Source of the DNA: Epiperipatus broadwayi
Lineage: Eukaryota; Onychophora; Udeonychophora; Euonychophora; Peripatidae
Direction of reading: 5' to 3'
DNA length: 64,000 bases
NCBI GenBank assembly: GCA_028023455.1
Contig: JAQFVV010000064.1
Location: 2,387,825-2,451,824 of the forward strand
Under the pieces are notes generated by a model that was given only the letters and a program-made list of their open reading frames with translations, made no database searches and had not been told where the DNA came from. The translations under genes and the position numbers were made by a program. Below are positions 47,291-57,143 of this stretch, piece by piece. Numbering within the stretch: position 1 is the stretch's first letter; every line of letters begins with the position of its first letter.

Positions 47291-47594
47291 CTCAGCCTCC
47301 ATTGGTTGTATTTTTACGATATTAGAGAAATTCATAATAATTTGTAATTCATTATTTTTATTCTTCATATGTGTTAACATTAGTATCTTTATATAGATAT
47401 TTAATAATTTTCAATTTGTTATTCTTTTTTTTTTTTATTTTATGAATTAATAGCAATACCATTCTCTACCCCTTCACAGCATTATTCAGATCTTCACTCA
47501 AACTTTAATATTGCATTTTAATTTCTGGTTTTCTACAAAAATCATTTTATTTTGTACATATATAATGTATTAGATATGTGCTTAATTTTGAGTT

Positions 47595-47770
47595 GGTATT
47601 TTGGATCTAGTGTCTTGAGTCCTAACTCCTGAGTGTGGTGAGCCATAAGCTTGAAACCAATTGGTCTGGGAATGAGGACTTTCTGATAGAAATTTTGAAT
47701 TCTTTCTCTTTTGGCACTTATAAATTAAAGCTTGATTAGAGCTATTGGTAAGCTCATTCTAGTGAACATA
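47595..47770. mobile_element. Fold-back element fragment
   Basis: GAAACCAATTGGTCTGGGAA, then ATTTTGAATTCTTTCTCTTT and AAGCTTGATTAGAGCTATTG, match the interior and right arm of the 14075-14257 element. The left part (TTGGATCTAGTGTCTTGAG) matches the inner part of the 49387-49793 hairpin. The left TIR is missing. It abuts the PLE fold-back to the right. Confidence 0.7.
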
Positions 47771-47779
47771 TATATGTAT

Positions 47780-48520
47780 ATTATAATTGAAATAATATTT
47801 TTAACAGTTTCCAAGCAATTACAAACAATCCTTAAATCCACAGAAGTACTTTCGGTTACTTTCTAACGTGCCTCAACTGCCATTAAATTCAAAAAACCAA
47901 AAGCGGAAGCAAACGTCATCAATTCAAATTCCACGAATCTCGTATTTTAATGTTAGAAGCTTGCCAATTTATTAAATGCGCTTTATTCCTGTTTATAAAA
48001 ATTGCCTCTTTAATTTTTCTTTTACTATGGTTTCTCTCTTCATGAAGAATTTTCACATTTTCAAAACTAAATTTAAATTTATATTTACATGTTTTTTCGT
48101 GATCAAAGAAAACTGAAGGGGATATTAAATCACCATTATTTTTATTTTTTACACGCTTATATAACAATTCATGTTCCTTCAATCTTTTCTCAATATTGCA
48201 CCTAGATTCACCTTCAGTTTTTTTTGATCACGAAAAAACATGTAAATATAAATTTAAATTTAGTTTTGAAAATGTGAAAAAGAGGCAATTTTTATAAACA
48301 GGAATAAAGCGCATTTAATAAATCGGCAAGCTTCTAACATTAAAATACGAGCTTCGTGGAATTTGAATTGATGACGTTTGCTTCCGCTTTTGGTTTTTTG
48401 AATTTAATGGTAGTTGAGGCAGGTTAGAAAGTAACCAAAAGTACTTCTGCGGATTTAAGGAATGTTTGTAATTGCTTGTAAACCATTAAAAATATTATTT
48501 CAATTATAATTACAATATTG
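47780..48520. mobile_element. PLE with inverted copy of its own 3' end (copy D)
   Basis: The - strand PLE terminus (47780-48181: coding tail plus 3' UTR) is followed by the same sequence in + orientation at about 48215-48520. Anchors include AAGCGGAAGCAAACGTCATC near 47900 and its complement near 48370-48390. The right arm has lost about 45 bp relative to the left (the stretch encoding HEERNHSKRKIKE). Arms of about 300-400 bp and a loop of about 35-90 bp give a very large potential hairpin. The arms differ at several sites, so the inversion is not recent. Confidence 0.85.
47919..48182 (-). pseudogene. PLE GIY-YIG endonuclease C-terminal part (copy D)
   Basis: The frame reads HELLYKRVKNKNNGDLISP, then FFDHEKTCKYKFKFSFENVK, then KRKIKEAIFINRNKAHLIN, then QASNIKIRDSWNLN and a natural stop. 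This fits the distal half of PLE GIY-YIG domains ('HE..TGH.F.F....I.H.E....KR.I.EAI.I......LN.Q....L...W'). The usual TGH is TCK here and the catalytic strands at the N-terminus are absent, so it is 5'-truncated. The stop is followed by a 3' UTR containing GAAAGTACTTCTG, the same mark as in the 4140-4200 and 31159-31264 tails. Confidence 0.85.
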
Positions 48521-48949
48521 TTTTTTTAATTAACGGATGTTTTATTTATTTTACATATATATATCACACTTGACTTCCAATTTTTTTTATCAGAATAGGA
48601 TCTTTGGGCTCTACACGTTGTTGACACTAATTTATGTAATGATAATTATGCACAGAGAAACTAACTAGTAATGTGGATAAGCAAAAATAAGAACAAATGA
48701 TAGTTTGGGAATTATCCATTAAATAAATAATCAACAATTATATCACAGTAAAGTTGAAAAGTAACACAGGTATTAACAACTCTTTACTTCTACAACCATA
48801 CATTCCAAACTTTGCGCATTTGAGATATGGGGAAGTTTTCTTCCTGCAAGTCATAAGTGCATCACTACTGTTGTATGATTATTAGCATGTGTTATATACT
48901 ACAAAAGATATTATGACAATATGCTAATTATAATTAACTTGTGTATTTT
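48521..48949. other. No recognisable feature
   Basis: AT-rich sequence between the PLE fold-back and the right-hand long repeat. Confidence 0.5.
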
Positions 48950-49386
48950 TAGAAAATACAAAAACATTATATTCAATACTTGCTTTGTATATGCATAAAA
49001 ATAACAATCAGACAAATTAATAAATAAAATAATTTATTAATAAAAAAAATAAATCAATACAGTATTATTTGTAAATTTTCTCTTGAATAGTTCCCAAGTT
49101 GGATATCAGGACAGAAGTTCAAATTTTTTATATCTCTAACTGTTCATTATAGCTCCTCATACCGGTATATGAAAAATAAATTATTGTTCATTTCAATGTA
49201 ACTTTTATTGAATTATTCATATTATTCCCAGGGAATTATAACATAGTTTGCTCCATGAATAATACAAATTTAAAGAGTTTATAATTCTCATTCATTCATG
49301 AACAAAATATAATATCTTATTTGACAATCTTAAATTTCAGTTTTCATTCTATATTCTTTTATGTTCACTAAGTCTTTTTATTTATT

Positions 49387-49793
49387 CAAAGAGTTTTGCC
49401 AATTGCTCAACAAGCTTTGTGACAAATGCTTAGCAAGAAGAAGCATTTAAAATATCTCTATCAGAAATCACACCTAAACCCTAGACCAATGGTTTTGTAC
49501 GTTGGCACTCCTCAGTCAGGCACTAGGATAGTTTCAGACACTAGATCTAAAAATATCAACCGAAAGCCAGCATTTATCTAAGACTCAATGGTTAACTCTT
49601 GGATAAATGCTGGCTTTGAGTTGATATTTTTAAATCTAGTGTCTGAAACTATCCTAGCACCTCACTGAGGAGTACCAAAGCACAAAACCATTGGTCTGCA
49701 ATTTGGGTGTGGTTTCTGATAGATATATTTTAAATACTTTCTCTTGCTAAGAATTTATCCCAAAGCTTGTTGAGCAATTAACAAAACTCTTTG
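49387..49793. mobile_element. 407-bp fold-back element (almost perfect hairpin)
   Basis: CAAAGAGTTTTGCCAATTGC at the left and its near-complement ending CAAAACTCTTTG at 49793 are the ends of arms of about 195 bp. Arms and loop cover the element with few mismatches. The flanks read TTTATT before and TTTATA after, a possible short target-site duplication. Inner blocks (CTAGTGTCTGAAACTATCCT, CACCTCACTGAGGAGTACC) relate it to 34565-34700 and 47595-47770. No coding capacity. Confidence 0.9.
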
Positions 49794-50592
49794 TTTATAT
49801 TTTACAAGCTTAGAAAAAGAAGTGGGGTCATTTGATATATGACTCCATTTTTTATTTTTTTTATTTATTCATCTTGAATATCAAAAACAATACAAAACTT
49901 AAATTTCTTTCCATTAGACTATCTTACTATTGAATCTTGAAAGTTTTTCTTCTTCCTTTGAAAATCTTTTTTCTTTTAATTATTATCACACAAACATTAA
50001 ATATAGTTACATGTAGTATTACTTTTTATTTTGCTTAAATCAAAAAAAAAATATTTTTTGGCAATTTATTTGCAAGATTCTACTTCTTTTCCTCCTTAGC
50101 AGCTTCTAATAGTTGATAGGGAAAATATTGGGCAATGCACTAAAGATAAGAGCTGATGTCCTACTTACTTTGGTCCAGTGTTCAATATTAAAAGAATATT
50201 TGAATACAATGAGCATTTTATAACTTTTAATAAATTAAAGTAATTAAACAAAATTGGCACTTTTTGTATAATTTTTAACTTGATAGTTAATTCTTTTCTT
50301 CTTCTACTTCAAACAGTAGTGAAAGAGAGAGAGAACTTATCTCCATTGCATATTATTGACTTCATTTACATACAAATCTTTTTGCTTTATTTATAAATTT
50401 TGGGGATTGTCTTCTTTATGAAATTTAATTAAATGAATATATCAGCATATATTTATCAAATAAATAAATTTTTTATTCACATAATCATTCATTATCTGCA
50501 ATGAATATTTCATCCCTCATTTATTTCATTAAGTTTTATTTTTATAATTAAGGTAAAATATTAGAAGGCTCATATTTGCCTATAAATTACAA

Positions 50593-50692
50593 TTTTTTTC
50601 TCATATGTCATAGCATCGGCCAGGACGCAAACCCACAACCGTCTGCAACCAACTACTTGCTTGCAAGGCAGCTGCGATCACCTCTCGGCTAA
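50593..50692 (-). mobile_element. tRNA-derived SINE (family 1), copy 2
   Basis: Reverse-complement match to 37435-37541. It carries poly(T) in place of the A tail, the CATATGTCATAGCATCGGCC end, a B box CGCAAACCC (complement GGGTTTGCG) and an A box CCTCTCGGCTAA. Flanks AAATTACAATTTT and AATTATAATTTT may be a slightly decayed duplication. It has inserted into the right-hand long repeat. Confidence 0.9.
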
Positions 50693-50762
50693 TTATAATT
50701 TTACATCTTTTTTCTTTTTAGATATCGAATGGGTTTTACCCGTCAGAACTATATTCACTGTG

Positions 50763-51405
50763 AAAAACCAGAAGACAAATGAATCAGAAAGAAATAATGA
50801 ACTACACCTTAATTATTGCTAATAAAACAAAAAAAAAAAAATTTGTTTGAAATTTATTGCTATTTTTTAAACACACCTACACTTCAAACATCTGCTGACT
50901 ATTTTTTTGGTGTTAAAAACTGTGAAACTCATTTTTAAAATGTTAGTTTTATAGTTGTTGTTTTTTTTAAATTACAAGTCAGTGTTAGTTTTGTAGAATA
51001 TATATATAGTAAGAGAGTGGGAGAGAGAGATAGACTAATGGGAAAAGAACACACTTATAAACAGAAACAGCAAATAAGAAGGTATTGCACATCAGCCATA
51101 GAAAAAGATAGATTGGGAAGGTTCTAGCAATTTCTACTCTTTTTTTGTTTCTAGATATGAATAGATAATATCCGTTTACTGATCAATAATTTTTAGCTAT
51201 GGTAAAGATATAAGGCTTGTTTAAATTGTGAACAAATTCAAAGTTTTACAAAGTCTAGACTTGAATTCTGTAGTACAATTAAGCCAAGCAAAAAGGGTAA
51301 TCATTACAAGCTGACAAGCCAAATGACATTTTTTCATACACTGTCAATATCATTGGCAAATTTGTAAAATGTATCTAAATAAAATTAATCATTTTATATT
51401 TGCAG
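50763..51405. other. No recognisable feature
   Basis: AT-rich sequence. A GAGAGA-rich patch lies near 51010-51030. Confidence 0.5.
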
Positions 51406-51423
51406 ACATTCTGATAAAGAGAA
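51406..51423 (+). CDS. Possible 18-nt micro-exon
   Basis: TTTTATATTTGCAG is a good acceptor and GAA|GTAAGTATAG an excellent donor, leaving 18 nt (ACATTCTGATAAAGAGAA) between. In the phase that would follow the 44449-44470 exon directly it contains a stop (ACA TTC TGA). Starting after one base it reads HSDKE. It therefore needs another exon before it, or is a chance match. Confidence 0.2.
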
Positions 51424-52139
51424 GTAAGTATAGAAGGTAAAATAATAACAGCACATGGAAAAGCAAGTCATTACATTGTACTACATTTAATTTTAAAATT
51501 CTGCATTTAAATTATTAATAATTACATATTTGACTTATAAATATATTAAATAATCTCAATATTACCACCTACTCTTTAAAATTTATGTAAAGAAAGATAT
51601 AATAAAAGACAAATGATCCCCAAGATGAATCTTGTATTGCATCAGCACTTATCAATTAATCCAGGTCACTATCTCTCATATATATCTCTACTATGTGTTT
51701 AGTTTTAAAAAATCAGATATATTAATCTTTAATTGAGTTTTAAAGTTAATATCTGTGCTAGAAACAATCTCAAGTTTAGTAAAAGATTAATAATAGTCAT
51801 TATTATATTTATCTAAAGTGGGTGGGGACAAAGATGTGGTTTGAGTTAATTTGACACTTGTAATTCAAATTGTAAACATTTGACATATATTTAAGTAATT
51901 ATAAGATTTTTAAAATAAAAAGGAATGACTATTAATTTGTCTTTGATTATGAGTTGGCTTTATTATAAACATTTATCAGAAATCTATCCATTTAAAATGT
52001 GGGAATGCAAGTATAAATTATCATTTAATTATTTTATATATGTAGGCTATTTGACAAAAAAAAAGAATGGTAAATTGATATTGACAATATATTTTAAGGA
52101 AAGTTATTTTAATTGTATTAAATTTCAATTCAAAGTGTT
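51424..52139. other. No recognisable feature
   Basis: AT-rich. The open + strand frame at 51925-52278 straddles the boundary of the RTE copy and has no domain of its own. Confidence 0.45.
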
Positions 52140-53600
52140 GCATTTATTAATAATATGGCTGCAAGAAAAGAGTTTTCTGTTAACTGAAGATCCTTTTTTT
52201 TTAAGGAAAATTGTTAATGGCCATATCATACATTTTTCTCATTGCAACAGTATTGTTATGAGATTATCCATATTGTAATGAACATGGATAGGCTGCTCAA
52301 CAATACACATTAACCAGTATGTTGAGTTTTCTGGCTTTTTTATCTCTAAATTTAATATCAATAGATACTATGGTCTTTGTTCTCAGTTATCTGGTAGTAC
52401 TAAACTGATAATATCATTTGACTTGCTTGAAATGGGGATGAGTGTGTATGTGTGAATTATTTTTTTATTTAATACATACTTTAAGTGATCATAAACAAAA
52501 CTAAATTATTGGCCAAATTCACAGAAGTCTGTAAACTCACCATCCATAAACGAAATTTATAACCAAAGACAGAAATTGCAAAGAATTACTGATTGCAGAT
52601 TCAGGCTGCCATTAATTAGAGATTACTTTCAATTAATGAACATTGTATAAATTGAGAAAATTGTCCATTGATAAATGAGATATTGTTGGACTTTATTAAA
52701 TTTGATTAAAGTTGAAATGATAACCAGTTTAAAATGTGGACATGCACATTACTACATGGCATAAATATTTGAAGCACAAGTTGGGTGTTATTCATTATAA
52801 AGAAAGGGGTAAAACAAAATTGTGGATATTGATATATTGGACAGGCTGAAGGATTAGTTATTTAATTTAATGAAAAATACCATTTGAAGATAAATCAGGG
52901 GTTTATGCTCATCAAGTTTTCATTGAGTTGAAGAAGAAGAAAATTTTAATATAGATATGCAAAATGTTTTTGATTACATCGGAGCAAAATTATGCCATGA
53001 CAGACTTTAATGTTAAAATTGATGAATGATTAGAAGATAAAATAATGGTTATTAAAGAGAGTACACAGACTTATAGAGATGGCAGAACAAAAATATAATT
53101 CCTTCTGAGGGGTAAAATAAAAATAAACATAAAAACATCCAAAGAGACAGCTAAAGCAGATATTTTGATTAACAAAAAAATATATATTCCACACAAGAAG
53201 TAACCATTGACTAGGGATGAATGATATATATATTAATACAAAAAACAGAGAGATGATAACTACTAAGAATGTAGTTCAAACTTAACTAAATCAATTAAAA
53301 ATAACTAACGGTAAATATTTTACTGAGATAAGATAAGAATTTTTTTTTTTTAAATAATTATTAAACAAATTTAGTGTCTAATTTTATAAAATCGTAAAAA
53401 AATGTTAATAATATAAAATAATGTAATTGTGAAGTGACAAGAAGAGCTATAGAAGAGAAACAAAAGTCTGAAATAGGGAAAGTTATTTCAGCAATAAAAA
53501 ATATATAAAACAATTACTAAATATAACAATGAGATTATGAAATGTGTGGGAGATTGCTATAAAAAGTTTAATATTCAATGGATTTTTTCAGAAGAAGATA
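52140..53600 (+). pseudogene. RTE-clade LINE, 5' half (copy A)
   Basis: Colinear with 58370-59700 through TTAACTGAAGATCC, the 'AAACAAAACTAAA' block and 'GATTGCAGATTCAGGCTGCC'. The decayed endonuclease frame is visible as LGVIHYKERGKTKLW (52780-52830), then FEDKSGVYAHQVFIELKK (52880-52935), and IGAKLCHDRL near 52980 where RTE proteins have the MGDFNAKIG catalytic strand. Weak traces of the IDY and SDHRLVR strands follow at 53150-53270. RTE proteins carry an apurinic-like endonuclease then RT; the RT is absent here. Stops and frameshifts occur throughout. Confidence 0.65.
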
Positions 53601-54032
53601 CGAATAGTGATAAAAATTATAAATACCTTAGTTTGATTACTAATATAAATGGATATTTTGATTACAATTATGAAAGCTTATTTAATAAATAATTAAATAT
53701 ATTTATATTTAGCTCTATAGCTATATTTATAGCTATATCTACACAGTGTATGTATACAATATTAAAAAATTTACAAGATGAAATACTATGTAATATAATG
53801 AGAGTAAAGATCTCTCCAACTGCTATATAAATAATGCTAACTTCTTTCAGAAATTCTATCTAATTGCCAGTCAGACAAAATGAATTCCACTTTGCATGCA
53901 AGCCATAAACTTATATAAAACAGAAATTTAGTCAACTGTAACTGCAAAAATAAAGTTTTGTTTCTTATAGTTGTAAACAATGCTGCATTGAAATTAGCCT
54001 AACTTAATATTCCAAAAGTAAAGCAATTAAGT
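53601..54032. other. No recognisable feature
   Basis: AT-rich, no supported assignment. Confidence 0.5.
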
Positions 54033-54130
54033 ATTTTTTTTTCATATGTCATAGCATCGGCCGGGAGACGAACCCACAACCGTCTGCAACCAACTACTTG
54101 CTTGCAAGGCAGCTGTGATGACCTCTCGGC
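54033..54130 (-). mobile_element. tRNA-derived SINE (family 1), copy 3
   Basis: A poly(T), then CATATGTCATAGCATCGGCC, the complement of the B box, and ACCTCTCGGC at the end. It matches 37435-37541 almost throughout (for example CAACCAACTACTTGCTTGCA). Flanking duplications were not resolved. Confidence 0.9.
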
Positions 54131-54742
54131 ATGGATATCCAATATTTTTATAAATATGTGATACTAAAAATTTATAGCGTGAAATATGAAATAAATATAT
54201 TTAAAATAAAGATCTCTTCAGCTTCCAAAGATATAATTGGCATCTTGTAGAAGTTCATTCCTGTCAGTCAGGTTAGATGATTTCTATGTTGTCAAGTGTT
54301 GATTTGATCTTTAATTGACATATTTATATATGCAATATAGACATTGAAATATGCGTATTTTAATAAGTTATGAAATTAATTTACAGAGAGAAAATAAACA
54401 AATAGATAAATAAGAATTAGTTGGAATACAATTGCTTTAATGTAAAATATTTAATTAAAACGTATTGGGTACTGTAATTATTATCAGAAGGAAATAACAA
54501 TAATCAGATAATGGATGAAATTTAATCAGTATGAGTTAAAATACTAATTAAATTCACAGAGACAAGATAATACACTCCCATGACCTGGATTTTCCCCAAT
54601 GAACTTAATTACTTCAGAAGACAAAAGGAATGAAAGTATTTAAACTGTGTGAAAAAGCAGTACATGCTCTTCATCATCTTTGAAACAACCTAGTCACAAG
54701 AGTGAAGCAGTAGCAGAAAGAAAAAGGAACATCTTATTTTCA
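54131..54742. other. No recognisable feature
   Basis: AT-rich up to about 54540, then slightly more mixed (54560-54740). No family assigned. Confidence 0.45.
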
Positions 54743-54952
54743 GATCTCAGTTCCTGAAGATTAATAAGCTGACTAGGAAAAAAACAGACTATCTCGATCT
54801 TATTACTATTTGAAATGTTTAAAAGGCAGCCAGCTTAAAGAACAGTGATGACGGTAAAGGTAAATGTACTTCTTTTAATATTTTAAAATTAGTGAATAGA
54901 ATTAATGAGTAAAATAACTTTTATTCTTTATTAACTGTGGTCTGATTATATG

Positions 54953-54953
<1 letters not shown>

Positions 54954-55013
<60 letters not shown>
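54954..55013. repeat. (TA)n microsatellite, about 30 units
   Basis: Perfect TA run at the 3' end of the inserted PLE. Confidence 0.95.
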
Positions 55014-55015
<2 letters not shown>

Positions 55016-55185
55016 ATTACAAGCATAAAGCTAAACTAGTCAATATAAAATCAAAACTACCCCAAATCTAAAATTAAACCAGACCAGCATAAAAATAATA
55101 TTAAAACACAACCTAAGGTTTCACTGCTACAAGCAGACTTCTCAAGTGTAAAGAACTATAAAAAAACCACACATTATATATACTA

Positions 55186-55791
55186 TTAAAAACTACCCAC
55201 AAATCCATTCACTTCCCATCCACCCTTAATATTAAAAGAACTCTTAAATAAGTTAATTGCTTCAGAATAATAAATTTTCAATAATAAAGACTCTTTAATT
55301 CTTCTTTTGATTTCATTTCTCTCAAAGAAGACAACCTTAGCTTCATCAAAATCAATAGTGTGGCCTGTATCTTTTTCATGGACATACAAAGCAGAACTAA
55401 GATATCTATTTTTAACTCTACTTTTATGAACCTTTATTCTTTCATTTAAACTCAAACTACTCTGACCTATGTAAACCTTCTTACAAAATAAACAAGGAAT
55501 AAAATATACCACACCAGGAATAGTCTTTCTATCAAAAACTTCTTTTGTATTATTTAATAAATTATTCAATGTAACACCCCTTTTCCAAGCAATTTTCTTA
55601 TTTCCAAACAATTTACTATTTCTACACACAATTTTATAAGAAGACAATTTAAATGGCAAAGAAATAAAATCATATTTTTCTTTAACCTTTACATCCTTAC
55701 AAATATTACTATTAAATAAAATACTTTTAACAAATTTATCAGAGTATCCAACACTCAAATAATCTTTATAAAATTGATATTTCTGAAACAA
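55186..55791 (-). pseudogene. PLE GIY-YIG endonuclease region
   Basis: The frame of 201 codons has a linker with YKIVCRNSKLFGNKKIAWKR, then GVVYFIPCLFCKKVYIGQSS. In that segment VVYF-IPC..C and VYIGQS are the paired GIY/YIG strands and the Cys-x2-Cys insertion typical of PLEs. RIKVHKSRVKN carries the conserved Arg of the second catalytic helix. HEKDTGHTIDFDEAKVVFFE is the next strand-helix unit, followed by KRRIKESLLLK and the N-containing C-terminus, to the natural stop. All expected parts of the nuclease are present, so only the break between this frame and the RT appears to disable the protein. In active PLEs this domain nicks the target for target-primed reverse transcription. Confidence 0.92.
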
Positions 55792-55825
55792 AGCTACCCC
55801 ACTAGAATTATTTAATTTAATATTC

Positions 55826-56527
55826 CTATGACAATAATTCCTTAAAGCAGCTACTTTGAGATACAGACTGATAGCTATCAGGTTTAATTATAGATCTTAA
55901 TTCTTTACTTTTAACTAAATGACTGCACAATAAACAATTAGTTTCTATATTTCTAATCACCAAAAGATCTAAAAATTTTAACTTACCAAAATCTAACCCC
56001 CCTCCTTCTAACACAAATTTTATAGAAGGATCAAAACAATTAAACTCATTTACAAATTCCTTCAATTTATCATTCTCAACTACAAATAAACAATCATCAA
56101 CATATCTGACAAATAATTTTACATATAAACAATTCTTTTTAATAATAATTTCCTCTTCCATAAAACTAATATAAACTGAACATACTAAAGGAGAAATAAT
56201 ATAACCTATTATCCACCCTTCCTTAATCTTATAAAAATTACCTCTATAAGTAAAATACATAGAATCTTCCAATAACAAAAGCAAATCTTTAATTACCTTA
56301 ATTTTATTTTTTGATAAAGAACTTTTCTTAATCAATACAGACAAAAGAACATCAATACTGCTTAACCTATTAACAGACTAATACATATTTTCAATATCTA
56401 AACTTCCAAATACCCAATTACTTTCCATTTTAAAATTATTAATCTTATCAAAAGCCTCAAAAGAAGAAGAAACTGTGTACTGACCAAAATCAACAAATTG
56501 TTTTAAAAAATTATTCAAGAATCTAGA
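55826..56527 (-). pseudogene. PLE reverse transcriptase fragment
   Basis: Upstream to downstream on the - strand: FGQYTVSSSFEAFDKINNFK; FGSLDIENMY (core block A, with the metal-binding D); a TAG stop at 56380-56378; SVNRLSSIDVLLSVLIKKSS; MYFTYRGNFYKIKEGWIIGY-IISPLV (block B, where PLEs usually have 'Q..G..MGSPLSP'); LFVRYVDDCLFVVE with the catalytic DD of block C; and FGKLKFLDLLV (block D/E). The finger domain before block A is missing because the copy is cut at the inversion joint. One nonsense codon and a frame break before the endonuclease make it inactive as it stands. Telomerase-related RTs of PLEs share this layout. Confidence 0.9.
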
Positions 56528-56690
56528 AGTGAATGGATTTGTGGGTAGTTTTTAATAGTATATATAATGTGTGGTTTTTTGTAGTTCTTTACACTTGAGA
56601 AGTCTGCTTGTAGCAGTGAAACCTTAGGTTGTGTTTTAATATTATTTTTATGCTGGTCTGGTTTAATTTTAGATTTGGGGTAGTTTTGAT
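56528..56690 (+). repeat. Inverted copy of the PLE 3' terminus
   Basis: Reverse complement of about 55030-55208, from the last codons of the endonuclease through the 3' UTR (AACCTTAGGTTGTGTTTTAA, TGCTGGTCTGGTTTAATTTT). The two arms are nearly identical, which points to formation at or soon after insertion. Confidence 0.95.
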
Positions 56691-56785
56691 ATATATATAT
56701 ATCAGGGGGGTTTTGTTAATTTTTAATCTTTTACCAAATCTGTAATTTTTGATTATCGCCATTTTACTGTGTATTTTTTTTCTTT

Positions 56786-56813
56786 CTGATGAAAACCAGT
56801 CCTCTGGTTGAAA
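56786..56813 (+). ncRNA. Hammerhead ribozyme-like core
   Basis: CTGATGA (56786-56792) is followed, after one extra A, by a perfect 6-bp stem II (AACCAG / CTGGTT) with a TCCT loop, then GAAA (56810-56813). This is the conserved hammerhead core in the right order and spacing. Hammerhead motifs are known in the terminal repeats of Penelope-like elements, and this lies just beyond the inverted PLE terminus. I cannot draw convincing stems I and III: the sequence after GAAA is AT-only and the region before CTGATGA is T-rich. The ribozyme is probably decayed. Confidence 0.55.
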
Positions 56814-57078
56814 TATTATATTATTTATTGGATTTATAAGTCTTTATTTTTTTGTTTTTATATATATATATATATATATATGTTAACATAGCAAGTTTTT
56901 TAACTTGCATTTTTGTTTATCATATATATATATATTATACTTGTATGTTAACATGTATACTGAATTATATAAATTTAAATCCGAGTCACTGTGTTCTTTG
57001 AGTCCTCAAAAAATAATATCCCATACTAAATTTGTTATTCTTACTCTGGGGATTATTGAGTTAAGACATAGCAAAACT

Positions 57079-57096
57079 TGGTGCTACCATTCAGTT
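57079..57096 (+). other. Candidate primer-binding site
   Basis: TGGTGCTACCATTCAG starts with TGG, as expected for pairing to a tRNA CCA end, six bases after the LTR terminus. The matching tRNA was not identified. Confidence 0.35.
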
Positions 57097-57143
57097 TGAA
57101 CCTAGCTTAGAGAGGTAATTAGCAGTTCGAAAGTTCAAATTAG

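Larger units (their letters stand above)
48950..50762 (-). repeat. Long direct repeat, probable 5' LTR, with three insertions
   Basis: It is colinear with 45170-46011 except for extra segments at about 49080-49330 (unassigned), 49387-49793 (perfect hairpin) and 50593-50692 (SINE). For each insertion the left-hand repeat shows the approximate pre-insertion sequence. Homology runs to CAGAACTATATTCACTGTG at about 50745-50762, matching CAAAATATATTCACTATG at 45994-46011. Confidence 0.55.
55015..56935 (-). mobile_element. Penelope-like element with inverted 3' end (copy E)
   Basis: On the - strand it carries RT (56527-55826), GIY-YIG endonuclease (55791-55186) and a 3' UTR to about 55015. Upstream of the truncated RT, at 56528-56690, the last coding bases and 3' UTR recur in + orientation (GAAGTGAATGGATTTGTGGG onward), so the element ends tail-to-tail. 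A hammerhead-like core and a TA run follow (56786-56881). A short fold-back-like sequence (AAGTTTTTTAACTTGC, 56891-56906) precedes the resumption of the split LTR. Confidence 0.9.
54743..57073 (+). repeat. 5' LTR of a small gag-only element, split by a PLE
   Basis: 54743-54953 and 56935-57073 together match 58035-58358 in order: TTAATAAGCTGACTAGG, CTTAAAGAACAGTGATGACG, TTTTAAAATTAGTGAATAGA, then after the PLE CCGAGTCACTGTG, CCTCAAAAAATAATATCCCA and TTAAGACATAGCA. The repeat ends in CA, and a TGG-starting primer-binding-site candidate follows six bases later (57079). The two LTRs differ at many positions, so the insertion is old. Confidence 0.75.

Noticed and set aside
51925-52278. 117-codon + strand frame
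   Set aside because: It straddles the edge of RTE copy A, lacks a domain, and has no counterpart in the paralogous copy at 58370.
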